DNA from: SIG450 sp045658425
GTDB taxonomy: Bacteria > Bacillota > Clostridia > UMGS1840 > HGM11507
Direction: 5' to 3'
Assembly (NCBI GenBank): GCA_045658425.1
Contig: JAZOVB010000172.1
Span: 5,335 to 69,334 of the forward strand
Length of the DNA: 64,000 nt
Shown here: positions 1 through 8,500 of the stretch, one piece after another
How positions within the stretch are numbered: position 1 is the first letter of the stretch
How the letters are laid out: every line of letters starts with the position of its first letter
Notes under the pieces: model-generated
What the model was told of the DNA's origin: nothing
Database searches by the model: none
What the model saw: the letters and a program-made list of their open reading frames with translations, nothing else
Position numbers and translations under genes: made by a program

Positions 1-1286
1 CTTAGCGCTACATCAAAATCAGGAAATTCTTCCGCACCAAGTTTTGATGCAGAATACACTGATGCACCGGCTTCTGAAACTACAATATAATATATATCCT
101 TATCCACATCTTTGATAAGTTCCGCAACAAATATTTCAGACTCCTTAGATGCAGTGCCGTTTCCAATAGAAATTAAATCAACATCATATTTCTTTATAAG
201 TGAAATAAGTTTAGCTTTAGCTTCATCCACTCTGTTTTGAGGCGGTGTAGGATAAACCACACAGGTATCAAGCACTTTACCTGTTTTATCAATAACCGCT
301 ATCTTACACCCGGTACGGTATGCAGGGTCAAGACCCAATACAGTTTTTCCTTTAAAGGGAGCCTGAAGTAAAAGATTTTTAAGATTAACAGCAAAAACTT
401 TGATTGCATCCTCCTGGGCTTTTTCAGTAAGATAATTTCTCATTTCTCTTTCAACAGATGGGAAAATCAATCGTTTATACGCATCGTCACAAGCTTCCTT
501 AATACTCATATAACCGATACTGTTTGTATTTACAATAATTTCATCATAAATCATACCAAGGGCATTTTCATCGGGAATTGTTATTTTTACATTAAGCACA
601 CCTTCATTTTCGCCTCTGTCCATTGCCAATATACGATGATTTGCTACCCTTAAAACAGGTTCTTTATAATCATAATACATTTCATATACTGATTTCTCAT
701 CTTTAGAATTTTTACTTTCGATTATACCCTGCTTTAAAATAAGACTTCTTAATTTTTTCCTGATTTCAGCATTGTCAGAAATATTTTCTGCAATAATATG
801 TAAAGCTCCCTCTAATGCATCTTCGGGAGTATTAACCTCTTTATCCAGCGACACAAATTCACTGCATATATCAAGAAGATTTCCTTCAAAGATATTTTGC
901 AGGAATATTTTAACCGCAAGAGGTTCAAGTCCTTTTTCTTTAGCTATGGTAGCCTTTGTTCTTTTTTTAGGTTTGTATGGTCTGTAAATATCTTCAACCT
1001 CGGTAAGAGTTTTTGCATTATTAATAGCCGTAACAAGCTTGTCAGTTAATTTTTCTTGCTCGTCAATAAGACGAATAACCTCTTCTTTTCTTTGGGTAAG
1101 ATTTCTTAAGTATGTTAGTCTGTCAAATAATTCTCTTAACAACTGATCATCAAGGGACCCGGTTTTTTCCTTTCTGTATCGTGCAATAAAAGGAATGGTA
1201 CATCCTTCATCAATAAGCGCAACAGTATTTTCCACCTGCCACAAATTAATTTTAAATTCTTCTGCCAAAACATTAGTAATATTCAT
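1..1286 (-). CDS. tex: Tex-family RNA-binding protein, N-terminal part (3' end outside window)
   Basis: About 428 N-terminal residues are present; the C-terminus lies beyond base 1. The protein starts MNITNVLAEEF and has the helical Tex N-terminal region (RYRKEKTGSLD, then DIYRPYKPKKRTKA), followed by the YqgF/RNase H-like fold with VLGLDPAYRTGCK at roughly residues 335-347. The S1 RNA-binding domain expected at the C-terminus is not in the window. Tex proteins bind nucleic acid and affect transcription and stress responses, but their exact role in Clostridia is not settled. The ATG is one base from the stop of the upstream rsuA-like gene, so the two are probably co-transcribed. Family identity is clear from the motifs; function is inferred from the family. 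Confidence 0.9.
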   Translation of the reverse strand, partial: MNITNVLAEEFKINLWQVENTVALIDEGCTIPFIARYRKEKTGSLDDQLLRELFDRLTYLRNLTQRKEEVIRLIDEQEKLTDKLVTAINNAKTLTEVEDIYRPYKPKKRTKATIAKEKGLEPLAVKIFLQNIFEGNLLDICSEFVSLDKEVNTPEDALEGALHIIAENISDNAEIRKKLRSLILKQGIIESKNSKDEKSVYEMYYDYKEPVLRVANHRILAMDRGENEGVLNVKITIPDENALGMIYDEIIVNTNSIGYMSIKEACDDAYKRLIFPSVEREMRNYLTEKAQEDAIKVFAVNLKNLLLQAPFKGKTVLGLDPAYRTGCKIAVIDKTGKVLDTCVVYPTPPQNRVDEAKAKLISLIKKYDVDLISIGNGTASKESEIFVAELIKDVDKDIYYIVVSEAGASVYSASKLGAEEFPDFDVAL

Positions 1287-1287
1287 T

Positions 1288-1998
1288 TTATATATTCCTT
1301 CCTTTTATTAATTCAATTTCATTTTCATTAAGCTCTCGATATTCACCGAGTAAAAGTTTCTCATCAAGTTCAAGGTTACCTATTATTACACGCTTAAGAT
1401 AAATAACTTTATTCCCTACCGCTTCAAACATTCGTTTCACCTGATGAAATTTACCTTCGTATAAATCCATATAACAAGTATCTTTGGAAAGCGGAATCAC
1501 TCTTGCTTCTTTTGTAACATAACCATCATCAAGAGTCACGCCTTTTTCCAATTTTTCAACAGATAGCGAATCGAGAGGATTTTTTAAGTGTACAAGATAC
1601 CTTTTTCTTACATGGCACTTTGGTCCGGTTATAAAATGATTAAGATCCCCGTCATCAGTCAGAAAAACAAAACCCTCAGTATCAATATCAAGTCTTCCTG
1701 CCGGAGAAACCCGTTTTTTTATAAGCGGGTCATCTATCAAATCCAACACCGTTTTATTATAATTATCTTCGGTTGCAGTTACATACCCTTGAGGCTTATT
1801 TAACATAATATATAAATATTTTTTAAAAGTTACAATTTCATCAAAAAATAATATTTTATCTTTGATTTCATCAACCTTAAAAGCAGGGTCTTTAACAGTA
1901 ACACCATTTACTGTTACGCCACCTTTTTTTATTATTTTAACAAGCTCACTCCGTGAACCTTTTCCCATATTGGACAGTAATTTATCAAGTCTTATCAT
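1288..1998 (-). CDS. rsuA: RsuA/RluB-family rRNA pseudouridine synthase
   Basis: The 236-residue protein begins with an S4 RNA-binding domain (RLDKLLSNMGKGSRSEL, residues 3-50). The catalytic domain follows, with GRLDIDTEGFVFLT around residue 100; the Asp in RLD is the family nucleophile that isomerises uridine. A short length and the HQVKRMFEAVGN motif fit the small-subunit RsuA type (16S position 516) better than RluB, but the exact target base cannot be read from sequence. It sits one base upstream of tex and downstream of the clpP terminator. Start ATG is unambiguous. Confidence 0.85.
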   Translation of the reverse strand: MIRLDKLLSNMGKGSRSELVKIIKKGGVTVNGVTVKDPAFKVDEIKDKILFFDEIVTFKKYLYIMLNKPQGYVTATEDNYNKTVLDLIDDPLIKKRVSPAGRLDIDTEGFVFLTDDGDLNHFITGPKCHVRKRYLVHLKNPLDSLSVEKLEKGVTLDDGYVTKEARVIPLSKDTCYMDLYEGKFHQVKRMFEAVGNKVIYLKRVIIGNLELDEKLLLGEYRELNENEIELIKGRNI

Positions 1999-2062
1999 TT
2001 TTAAATCCTTTATATATTTTTTTCATTATAAATATATCATTTTTTTGTATTTGTGTCAAATA

Positions 2063-2090
2063 AAAAAGAGTGCAAAAAACACTCTTTTTT
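2063..2090 (-). terminator. Rho-independent terminator after clpP
   Basis: An 11-bp stem (AAAAAAGAGTG / CACTCTTTTTT) with a short A-rich loop lies directly after the clpP stop and gives a U-run on the minus strand. It separates clpP from the rsuA-tex pair. Confidence 0.8.
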
Positions 2091-2096
2091 TAAAAT

Positions 2097-2669
2097 TTAA
2101 ATTATTTTATCAATAAGTCCGTATTCTAACGCTTCTTCCGGAAACATCCAGTTATCACGATCAGTATCCTGAACAATTTGTTCAATGGTTTTACCGCTGT
2201 TTTTAGCTAAAATATTGTTTAATCTATCTTTTATCCTCATTATATTTCTGGCGGTTATTTCCATATCGGTTGCTTGACCGCCAAGTCCACCCAAAGGCTG
2301 ATGAATCATAATCTGACTGTTAGCCAATGACATTCTTTTCCCCTTTGTACCCGAAGACAGTAAAAAAGCTCCCATACTTGCAGCCATTCCCACACATATA
2401 GTAGACACATCGCATTTTAATCGTCTCATTGTATCATATATTCCAAATCCGGCGCTTACAGACCCACCGGGGGAATTTATGTAAAGATAAATATCTTTAT
2501 CAGGATCAACCGACTCTAGATATAGCATTTGTGCAATAATACTACATGCAAGGTCATCATTAACCTCACTGAACATAAGAATAATTCGGTCTTTTAAAAG
2601 TCTTGATGCTAAATCATAGCCTCTTTCCATACCGTTTTCTTTTTCAAAAAAATTAGGCATTAAAATCAT
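2097..2669 (-). CDS. clpP: ATP-dependent Clp protease proteolytic subunit ClpP
   Basis: A 190-residue serine peptidase that forms the tetradecameric chamber degrading proteins unfolded by ClpX/ClpC. The catalytic triad is visible: Ser in GMAASMGAF (about residue 91), His in MIHQPLGG (about 116) and Asp in DTDRDNWM. The length fits the family, with no signal peptide. AAGGAG lies 8 nt before the ATG at 2669, which supports that start over the internal ATG four codons later. It follows the RyR-domain gene by 14 bases. No clpX is adjacent, unlike the usual tig-clpP-clpX order. tmRNA-tagged proteins made through smpB/ssrA nearby would be likely substrates. Confidence 0.95.
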   Translation of the reverse strand: MILMPNFFEKENGMERGYDLASRLLKDRIILMFSEVNDDLACSIIAQMLYLESVDPDKDIYLYINSPGGSVSAGFGIYDTMRRLKCDVSTICVGMAASMGAFLLSSGTKGKRMSLANSQIMIHQPLGGLGGQATDMEITARNIMRIKDRLNNILAKNSGKTIEQIVQDTDRDNWMFPEEALEYGLIDKII

Positions 2670-2683
2670 TTTACTCTCTCCTT

Positions 2684-2974
2684 CTATTCTTCAGTATTTT
2701 TTATGATTTTATAATTCAATTTTACAATTAACTTTAATGTTTCCAAGGCTGTATTTCTGTCGAATTCTTTTTCCTCCTCAGAAAGCTGATCATATTCAAC
2801 AAGACAAGGATGTTCCTTTTTTTCATCATTTCTTACCTTACCGTATTTCCAGCCCTGCTTAAGACGGGTCTCTGCCCACACGGCATGGGTATTTTCAGCA
2901 AGTAACTCACTGAGCTTTAAAATTTCATCATCAAGTTCAATTTTTTTTGTGTCAATTGGTCGTGGTTTATACAT
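2684..2974 (-). CDS. RyR-domain small protein
   Basis: The 96-residue protein is essentially one RyR domain (Pfam RyR, named from ryanodine receptors). It shows PRPIDTKKIEL at residues 4-14, then HAVWAETRLKQGWKYG and LVEYDQLSEEEKEFDR, and ends in a helix TLKLIVKLNYKI, which is the usual domain order. Stand-alone bacterial RyR proteins are thought to bind small ligands, but no reaction is established. There is no signal peptide or membrane segment. It lies 14 bases upstream of clpP and 22 bases after the MATE gene, so it is probably in their transcription unit. The fold call is strong and the function unknown. Confidence 0.85.
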   Translation of the reverse strand: MYKPRPIDTKKIELDDEILKLSELLAENTHAVWAETRLKQGWKYGKVRNDEKKEHPCLVEYDQLSEEEKEFDRNTALETLKLIVKLNYKIIKNTEE

Positions 2975-2996
2975 TTAAACACCTCCGGATTATATA

Positions 2997-4319
2997 TTAA
3001 GTATATTTAAGCCATACACCCTTTATGTACCTTATAATAAAAATCACTGCCCTGCATGTCCAGTCACAAAACATTGCATACCAAACGCCTTTTATCCCCA
3101 GATTAAAATATAACCCGAAGACATAACTTAAACCAACCCTGAACACCCACATAGAACACACAGAAACAATCATAGTAAATTTAACATCACTTGCAGCCCT
3201 GAATGAATTAGGAAGTGTAAACCCCGACGGCCATACAGTAGATACAGCAAGACAATGAAGAAGTATCAGTTCACAAGCTAATTTCGAAGATTGGGAAGAA
3301 AGTCCATACAGACTTACTATCGGTTCTTTAAAAATCCACATAAAAACAGATATTACAGTAATAGCTGTATAAGCAATACCAAGTAGCTTAACAGCATACT
3401 TTTTAGCCTGTTCTTTTTCCCCGGCACCAACACATCGGCCTATAACAGTAATCATTGTAAGACCAATTGCATTTCCCGGAACATACTGTAAAGTGGCTAA
3501 AGCATTTCCTACTGCATTTGCGGCAATTTGTATTGTTCCAAAAGTTGATATTAAGCTTTGTGTCATAACCTTACCAAATTGAAACATACTGTTTTCAAGA
3601 CCATTCGGTATACCGATTGAGCAAATTTTCTTTATAAGTATTATATCAGGTTTAAAAATATGTAATTTTTCAACATAAACGGTATTCTTTTTATTGTGAA
3701 CCAGTATAAGCATCATACTTGCGCCTATGAACCTTGCAATTAAAGTTGCAATCGCAGCACCGGCAGCCCCCATTTTAAAGACAAATATAAGTATAGCATT
3801 TCCACATACATTAAAAATATTCATAACAATAGATGCAAACATGGAAATTTTTGAATTACCCATTGCTCTGAAAATGGCAGCACCGCTATTATAAAGGCCT
3901 AAAAAAGGATAAGAAAGTGCAGTTATCAGCAAGTATATACGGGCATTAGCCATTACCTCCGGGGATATACTGCCAAAAACAAGCTTTAGAAGCGGTGTTT
4001 TAAATGTTACTACAATTACAGTAAGCGTAGAAGATACAAGAAATACAACCCATAAAAGTTGTTTAGCAGAGGCAGAAGCCCTTTTATAATCTTTTTTACC
4101 TATAAATTGAGATATAACAACTGCACCGCCACCTGCTAATGCAGAAAATAAATAAACCCAAAAAAGATTAAGTGTATCAACAAGTGAAACCCCGGATACA
4201 GCCGCTTCACCGGCACTTGATACCATCATGGAATCGATAATACCTATGGATATAGCAAGTAATTGTTCTATCATAAGAGGTACTATTATCTTAGCAAGGT
4301 CTCTTCTTGTAAAAAGCAT
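2997..4319 (-). CDS. MATE-family efflux transporter
   Basis: A 440-residue membrane protein with about twelve hydrophobic segments in two homologous halves, beginning MLFTRRDLAKIIVPLMIEQ, a typical MATE opening. The first half carries GGGAVVISQFIGKKD, a conserved MATE loop. MATE proteins export cationic drugs or metabolites using Na+ or H+ gradients; the substrate cannot be predicted. GGAAA precedes the ATG by a normal distance. It sits between the VanW and RyR genes on the same strand with short gaps. Confidence 0.88.
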   Translation of the reverse strand: MLFTRRDLAKIIVPLMIEQLLAISIGIIDSMMVSSAGEAAVSGVSLVDTLNLFWVYLFSALAGGGAVVISQFIGKKDYKRASASAKQLLWVVFLVSSTLTVIVVTFKTPLLKLVFGSISPEVMANARIYLLITALSYPFLGLYNSGAAIFRAMGNSKISMFASIVMNIFNVCGNAILIFVFKMGAAGAAIATLIARFIGASMMLILVHNKKNTVYVEKLHIFKPDIILIKKICSIGIPNGLENSMFQFGKVMTQSLISTFGTIQIAANAVGNALATLQYVPGNAIGLTMITVIGRCVGAGEKEQAKKYAVKLLGIAYTAITVISVFMWIFKEPIVSLYGLSSQSSKLACELILLHCLAVSTVWPSGFTLPNSFRAASDVKFTMIVSVCSMWVFRVGLSYVFGLYFNLGIKGVWYAMFCDWTCRAVIFIIRYIKGVWLKYT

Positions 4320-4342
4320 TATTATTTCCTTTCCAACACTTA

Positions 4343-5146
4343 TTAAATATCAATATCATACATAACTTTAGCGTAATTTTTGCGAATACATTCACTTAAA
4401 ACATTTTTGCCGTCTTTTTTATTTTTAACCGTTCTTATTACTTCACCTGTTCGGTAAACATTATCTTCTCTTTTTATGAATTCTTCATTTTTTGTTTCAA
4501 TTTCATAGGAAAGCTCACTTTCCTTACTACATCTTAATTGACCGTATAAATATCCGCTTTTAACATATACATTTATCTGATATATACTGTCTGAATTATT
4601 TTTAAAACGGTAATCCATATAATTATATGCAATTGAAGTACCTGTGCCGAAAGGCACTCTCCTGTCACAATCAGGAAAAAGATCTAAATTGTCATGGTGA
4701 TGATGTTCTGTAATTTCCAAAGAAGAATGTAAAACCATCCAATGGATAAGATTGGTAAGCTGACACATTCCGCCACCAGTCCCGGATAATACTTTGCCGT
4801 TAGAAATAATAAGTCCTTCTTTATATCCCTTTTTACGGGTACATTCTCCCACGAGATGCCAGAATGAAAAAACTTCACCGGGTTTGATTACAACTCCATC
4901 AATACAATGTACAGCTATCTCAAGATTTTTTTCTTTATTTTCCTGTAATTGCATATTAACATTCCCGAGCACTCGTTTCACAGGTGAAGAATGTTCATAT
5001 AACAAATATGTCAAAGATGTATCACTTTTTGAAGTTGCAAAAATAGTGGTTGAAAAAAAGTCTTTCAACTTTCTTAAAAATATATTTTTATACCTGGACA
5101 CAGTATATGTAAAAGGAGATATTTCACAAAACAACATTCTTTTCAT
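4343..5146 (-). CDS. VanW-family protein
   Basis: About 267 residues with the VanW core: the domain with PGEVFSFWHLVGECTRKKGYKEG, followed by GTGGGMCQLTNLIHW. Named from the accessory vanB vancomycin cluster, the family is widespread in Clostridia without resistance, and its function is unknown. No vanH, vanA/B, vanX or vanRS homologue is nearby, so resistance should not be inferred. I prefer the ATG at 5146, preceded by GAGTG, over an upstream GTG at 5155 that lacks an SD. It is followed closely by the MATE gene. Confidence 0.85.
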   Translation of the reverse strand: MKRMLFCEISPFTYTVSRYKNIFLRKLKDFFSTTIFATSKSDTSLTYLLYEHSSPVKRVLGNVNMQLQENKEKNLEIAVHCIDGVVIKPGEVFSFWHLVGECTRKKGYKEGLIISNGKVLSGTGGGMCQLTNLIHWMVLHSSLEITEHHHHDNLDLFPDCDRRVPFGTGTSIAYNYMDYRFKNNSDSIYQINVYVKSGYLYGQLRCSKESELSYEIETKNEEFIKREDNVYRTGEVIRTVKNKKDGKNVLSECIRKNYAKVMYDIDI

Positions 5147-5172
5147 AAAGTTCACTCATAATTATCAGTTTT

Positions 5173-6069
5173 TTAATGATGATGGTGGTGATGATGGTGA
5201 GTTTTATCATCAGACCATTCAATGTGACAATGTTGCTCACCGCATTGTTCTTCAGGCCCTTCAAGCTCCAGGGTAACATGCCCGATACTGTGTTCTTTCA
5301 TTTCTTCTCTTATCTTATTTTTAATTTGAACAGAGGGTTTATCAGTAACAACATGCATAGTTGCATAATTACTATAACCATCCATACTCCATATATGAAT
5401 ATGATGAACGTCATTCACACCGTCTATTTCAAGAAGATGATGCTTAAGTTCTTCAATATCTATATTATCGGGAATTTTTTCCAAAAATAAGTTTTCTGCT
5501 TGTTTTAAATTTTTAATAGCATTTATCAATATAAACAAAGCGACACCTATTGACATAACAGGGTCAATATATGAAATATCTGTAAACCGCATAAACACTG
5601 CACCAATCAGTACAACAATCCATCCCATTACATCCTCAAGCATATGAAGATTAACAGCCTTCTGGTTAAGAGAATCCCCATCTTTGGTAACAACAGCAGC
5701 AATAAAATTAACCACTACCCCCACAACAGCAAATAAAATCATACCATTGTAGTCAATATCTACCGGATTAAAAAGTCTTATAACTGCATTATAAATAACT
5801 GCAACTGAACCAAATACCAAAACTGCAGTTGTTATTAAGCTTCCCGCAACTGAAAAACGAGCATATCCATAAGTGTATGTATCATCAGGTTGTTTTTTAC
5901 TTTTTCTTTCCATAAAATATGAAATACCTATACTAAGTGCATCGCCTATATCATGAATAGCATCCGAAACAATAGCAACACTCCCTGTAAGTGTTCCTCC
6001 GATAAATTCAAAAAGGGAAAAAACTATATTTATAACAAAAGCAATAAGTATATTTTTTTCAGTTTTCAT
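5173..6069 (-). CDS. Cation diffusion facilitator (CDF) metal exporter with His8 tail
   Basis: A 298-residue CDF/CzcD-type transporter that exports divalent metals (Zn2+, Co2+, Mn2+ or Fe2+) from the cytoplasm. Six membrane segments occupy residues 5-205. The metal-site motifs are SDAIHDIGDALSIG in TM2 and HMLEDVMGW in TM5, giving the HD-HD pattern associated with zinc-type CDFs. The cytoplasmic C-terminal domain has VHHIHIWSMDG. The protein ends in Cys-His pairs and then eight consecutive histidines before the stop. GGGAGG sits upstream of the ATG. The metal cannot be fixed from sequence, though the His-rich tail favours zinc or nickel sensing or buffering. Confidence 0.9.
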   Translation of the reverse strand: MKTEKNILIAFVINIVFSLFEFIGGTLTGSVAIVSDAIHDIGDALSIGISYFMERKSKKQPDDTYTYGYARFSVAGSLITTAVLVFGSVAVIYNAVIRLFNPVDIDYNGMILFAVVGVVVNFIAAVVTKDGDSLNQKAVNLHMLEDVMGWIVVLIGAVFMRFTDISYIDPVMSIGVALFILINAIKNLKQAENLFLEKIPDNIDIEELKHHLLEIDGVNDVHHIHIWSMDGYSNYATMHVVTDKPSVQIKNKIREEMKEHSIGHVTLELEGPEEQCGEQHCHIEWSDDKTHHHHHHHH

Positions 6070-6134
6070 TTAATTTTCCTCCCTAAATCCGGCGGCTACA
6101 ATTTTATTACTGTCATAAATATATACATCTATGC

Positions 6135-6163
6135 AAAAAGGCTTGTTGAAACAAGCCTTTTTT
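6135..6163 (-). terminator. Terminator of tmRNA
   Basis: AAAAAGGCTTGTT pairs with AACAAGCCTTTTT around a tiny loop, immediately beyond the tmRNA CCA end. It is symmetrical enough to act in both directions. Confidence 0.85.
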
Positions 6164-6164
6164 G

Positions 6165-6508
6165 TGGTGGAGATGAGGAGAGTCGAACTCCTGTCCGAAA
6201 GCTCATTCACACAGGCTTCTACGAGTGTATCTTGTGGTCATATACCTCACTGCAAAGTCCACAAGAAATCTTTTACAGCTCGGTTGCTTAATTGTTCATG
6301 GTAAGCTCAAAGCATTGCTTACTCACGTTCACCACTAATCGACGCCTTATCCTAAGCCGTGGTCCTCAAAGGTAAGACGACTGCCTTAATTAGGCAGCAA
6401 CTAATTCGTTATTAGCTTTTATATTTAAAAAATTTAAGCTTTTTAAGTTATGCTCAAAACTACTCGCTACCCGTGCTTCAAAGCCCCCGTCGAAACCGAT
6501 ACATCCCC
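6165..6508 (-). ncRNA. ssrA: tmRNA (ssrA)
   Basis: About 344 nt. The 5' end GGGGATG pairs with CATCTCC just before ACCA at the 3' end, forming the tRNA-like acceptor stem; the T-arm carries GTTCGACTC, and the 5' part has the typical CGGTTTCGACGGGGG stretch. The tag reading frame ends KANNELVAA followed by TAA near 6390, a hydrophobic AA-type degron for ClpXP. The resume codon is not obvious: residues before KANNELVAA read NFLNI in the same frame. It lies two bases downstream of smpB, whose product delivers it to stalled ribosomes. Confidence 0.95.
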
Positions 6509-6510
6509 AT

Positions 6511-6966
6511 TTAATTATTAAAACTTTTAAGCACTCTTTCCATATTTCTTTTTGCACTTTTTTCAGCAGCAGCGTCCCGCTTATCATATAACTTTTTACC
6601 TTTAGCAAGTGCAATTTTCATTTTAATCCACTTATCAGAAAGATATATTTCCAGTGGAACAATAGTAAGTCCTTCCTCTGTAAGCTTTCCCATAAGTTTG
6701 AATATTTCCTTTTTATGAAGAAGAAGCCTTCTGACTCTCAATGGATCACGGTTAAAAATATTACCATTTTCATAAGGACTTATGTGCATACCAATTATAA
6801 AAGCTTCACCATTTTTAACATCAACATAGGAATCCTTAAGATTGACAGCACCTTTACGGACTGACTTAACCTCTGTTCCGACAAGCTCTATACCCGCTTC
6901 ATATTCTTCTAATATAAAATATTCATGCCAAGCTTTTTTATTTTTCGAAATACTTTTAATTGCCAT
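6511..6966 (-). CDS. smpB: SsrA-binding protein SmpB
   Basis: A 151-residue OB-fold protein that binds the tRNA-like domain of tmRNA and places it in the A site of stalled ribosomes. It starts MAIKSISKNKKAWHEYFI and shows YEAGIELVGTEVKSVRKG (residues 22-39), the strand motif HISPYENGN, and a basic tail LAKGKKLYDKRDAAAEKSAKR that enters the mRNA channel. Length and motifs match the family throughout. It lies between trxA (11 bases upstream) and ssrA (directly downstream), so protein and RNA partner are probably co-transcribed. Confidence 0.96.
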   Translation of the reverse strand: MAIKSISKNKKAWHEYFILEEYEAGIELVGTEVKSVRKGAVNLKDSYVDVKNGEAFIIGMHISPYENGNIFNRDPLRVRRLLLHKKEIFKLMGKLTEEGLTIVPLEIYLSDKWIKMKIALAKGKKLYDKRDAAAEKSAKRNMERVLKSFNN

Positions 6967-6977
6967 TATTAACTCCG

Positions 6978-7304
6978 TTATATCAAGCCATCAATAAAAT
7001 CTTCCATTTGTTCTAATGAAACAGCGCCATTAAGACGACCAAGAACCTTTTTATTCTTAATTATATAAACTGTAGGAATTGTCATAATTTTAAATTGTGA
7101 TGCCAGTTCAGGTTGCTCATCCACATTAACCTTTCCTACATTAAGCTTATCCTTATATGAAGATGAAATCTCATCAATCACAGGGCCAAGCATACGGCAA
7201 GGACCACACCATGAGGCCCAAAAATCCACTAACAACGGCATTTCACAATCTATATATTCATTGAAATTATCTTTAGTAAGTGTAATAACATTCAAATCAG
7301 CCAT
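6978..7304 (-). CDS. trxA: Thioredoxin
   Basis: A 108-residue cytoplasmic disulfide reductase with the active site FWASWCGPCRML and the cis-proline loop MTIPTVYI. I start it at MADLNVITLT (7304) because AGGAGG lies 7 nt upstream; a longer in-frame ATG at 7325 has no SD. It would be reduced by thioredoxin reductase, which is not in the window. It shares its strand with smpB, 11 bases downstream, and is divergent from the ATPase gene at 7436. Confidence 0.93.
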   Translation of the reverse strand: MADLNVITLTKDNFNEYIDCEMPLLVDFWASWCGPCRMLGPVIDEISSSYKDKLNVGKVNVDEQPELASQFKIMTIPTVYIIKNKKVLGRLNGAVSLEQMEDFIDGLI

Positions 7305-7435
7305 TTCAAAGCCTCCTATTTTCAATACTTTTTGTATTATATCATATTTTTTTCAAAAATCAAATAAGTTTTTATATTTTTATATAATTTTAACATTTCT
7401 GTCATAATTGAATAAATTAAAATGAGGTGAATTAT

Positions 7436-8500
7436 ATGAATATAAAAAGTTTGCATTTCTTTCCCGGCGGAAATACTTCCGAAGGGTTTTTCAGTTATTA
7501 TAATTATATTACACCAAAAGAAACTTTAGAAAAGATATATACTATAAAAGGCGGTCCCGGTGTTGGCAAATCAACATTTATGAAAGATATTGCTACATTC
7601 TTTGAAAGCCAAGGAGAAACTGTAGAATACTACCACTGCTCTTCTGACCCGAATTCTCTTGACGGAATACTTCTTAAAAATAAAAAAGTGCTTTTTACAG
7701 ACGGAACTTCCCCACACATTATTGACCCGGTATATCCCGGTGTTTTATACGAAATGATTAATCTGGCTGATTTTTTTGACAGTCAAAAATTATTAAATAA
7801 CAAAAAAGAAATAATTAAACTTACAGATGAAATATCAGATATTTTCAAATATTCATACGGTTACTTAAAATCACTAAAAAACATAAAAAACAACTTGGAA
7901 TTACAGTATGAAAATGCAGTTAAGAAAAATAATTTAAATACATTTTCAAAAATACTAATTAAGAAAATTATTAAAAACAGACAAGGAAAAGAGTATAATG
8001 AGCAAAAATTGTTTATTTCCGCAATAACCCCTTATGGATTAAGAAGTTTTATTGACCAAAATATCAATCTTGAAAATATTTTTGTTCTAAATACCAATCC
8101 GGGTGATGTTTCATATAAAATAACAGAAAAAGTGAAAGAAGCATTAAAAATTAATGACTTTAAAATACAAAGCTTTTATTGTCCCACATCCCCTGCTACC
8201 CATACTGAACACATTATCATTCCCGAACTAAAATGTGCTCTTGTAACCTCAAACAAATATCACCAGTGTTTTAAAGGTGAAATAATCGAAACAAATGAGC
8301 TATATGATTATAACAAAATTTGCCATGACAATATTAAATATGACTCCGAACTTTATGAAAGGCTTATTGAACGAAGTATAAATATATTAAGCAAAGCTAA
8401 AGATGCACATGATAAATTAGAAAATTATTATATTTCCGCAATGGATTACAGTAAACTTAATAAATTCAAAAAAAATTTCATTTCATCAATTTTGATGTAA
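7436..8500 (+). CDS. P-loop ATPase of the PRK06851-like family
   Basis: A roughly 354-residue soluble protein with a Walker A motif, IKGGPGVGKSTFMKD, near residue 40 and no membrane segment. A YHCSSDPNSLDGI stretch follows, then FTDGTSPHIIDP, typical of a clostridial ATPase/kinase-like family annotated only as PRK06851. The substrate is unknown. GAGGTG precedes the ATG at 7436, so the GTG at 7427 that extends the ORF by three codons is less likely. Its last 15 bases overlap the end of the convergent bile salt hydrolase gene. Divergent from trxA, so it has its own promoter. Confidence 0.75.
   Translation: MNIKSLHFFPGGNTSEGFFSYYNYITPKETLEKIYTIKGGPGVGKSTFMKDIATFFESQGETVEYYHCSSDPNSLDGILLKNKKVLFTDGTSPHIIDPVYPGVLYEMINLADFFDSQKLLNNKKEIIKLTDEISDIFKYSYGYLKSLKNIKNNLELQYENAVKKNNLNTFSKILIKKIIKNRQGKEYNEQKLFISAITPYGLRSFIDQNINLENIFVLNTNPGDVSYKITEKVKEALKINDFKIQSFYCPTSPATHTEHIIIPELKCALVTSNKYHQCFKGEIIETNELYDYNKICHDNIKYDSELYERLIERSINILSKAKDAHDKLENYYISAMDYSKLNKFKKNFISSILM

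Noticed and set aside
772..987. Forward open frame near the window start
   Set aside because: Lies antisense to tex, whose reverse frame is continuous and has clear family motifs.
4343..5146. Vancomycin resistance from the VanW protein
   Set aside because: No van ligase, dehydrogenase, dipeptidase or two-component genes nearby; VanW is common without resistance.
5173..5200. CAT/CAC repeat as a microsatellite or CRISPR-like repeat
   Set aside because: It is the coding sequence of the histidine tail of the CDF exporter.
6390..6614. Open frame across ssrA and smpB
   Set aside because: It is the tmRNA tag frame read upstream into the RNA and smpB; no separate start or SD.
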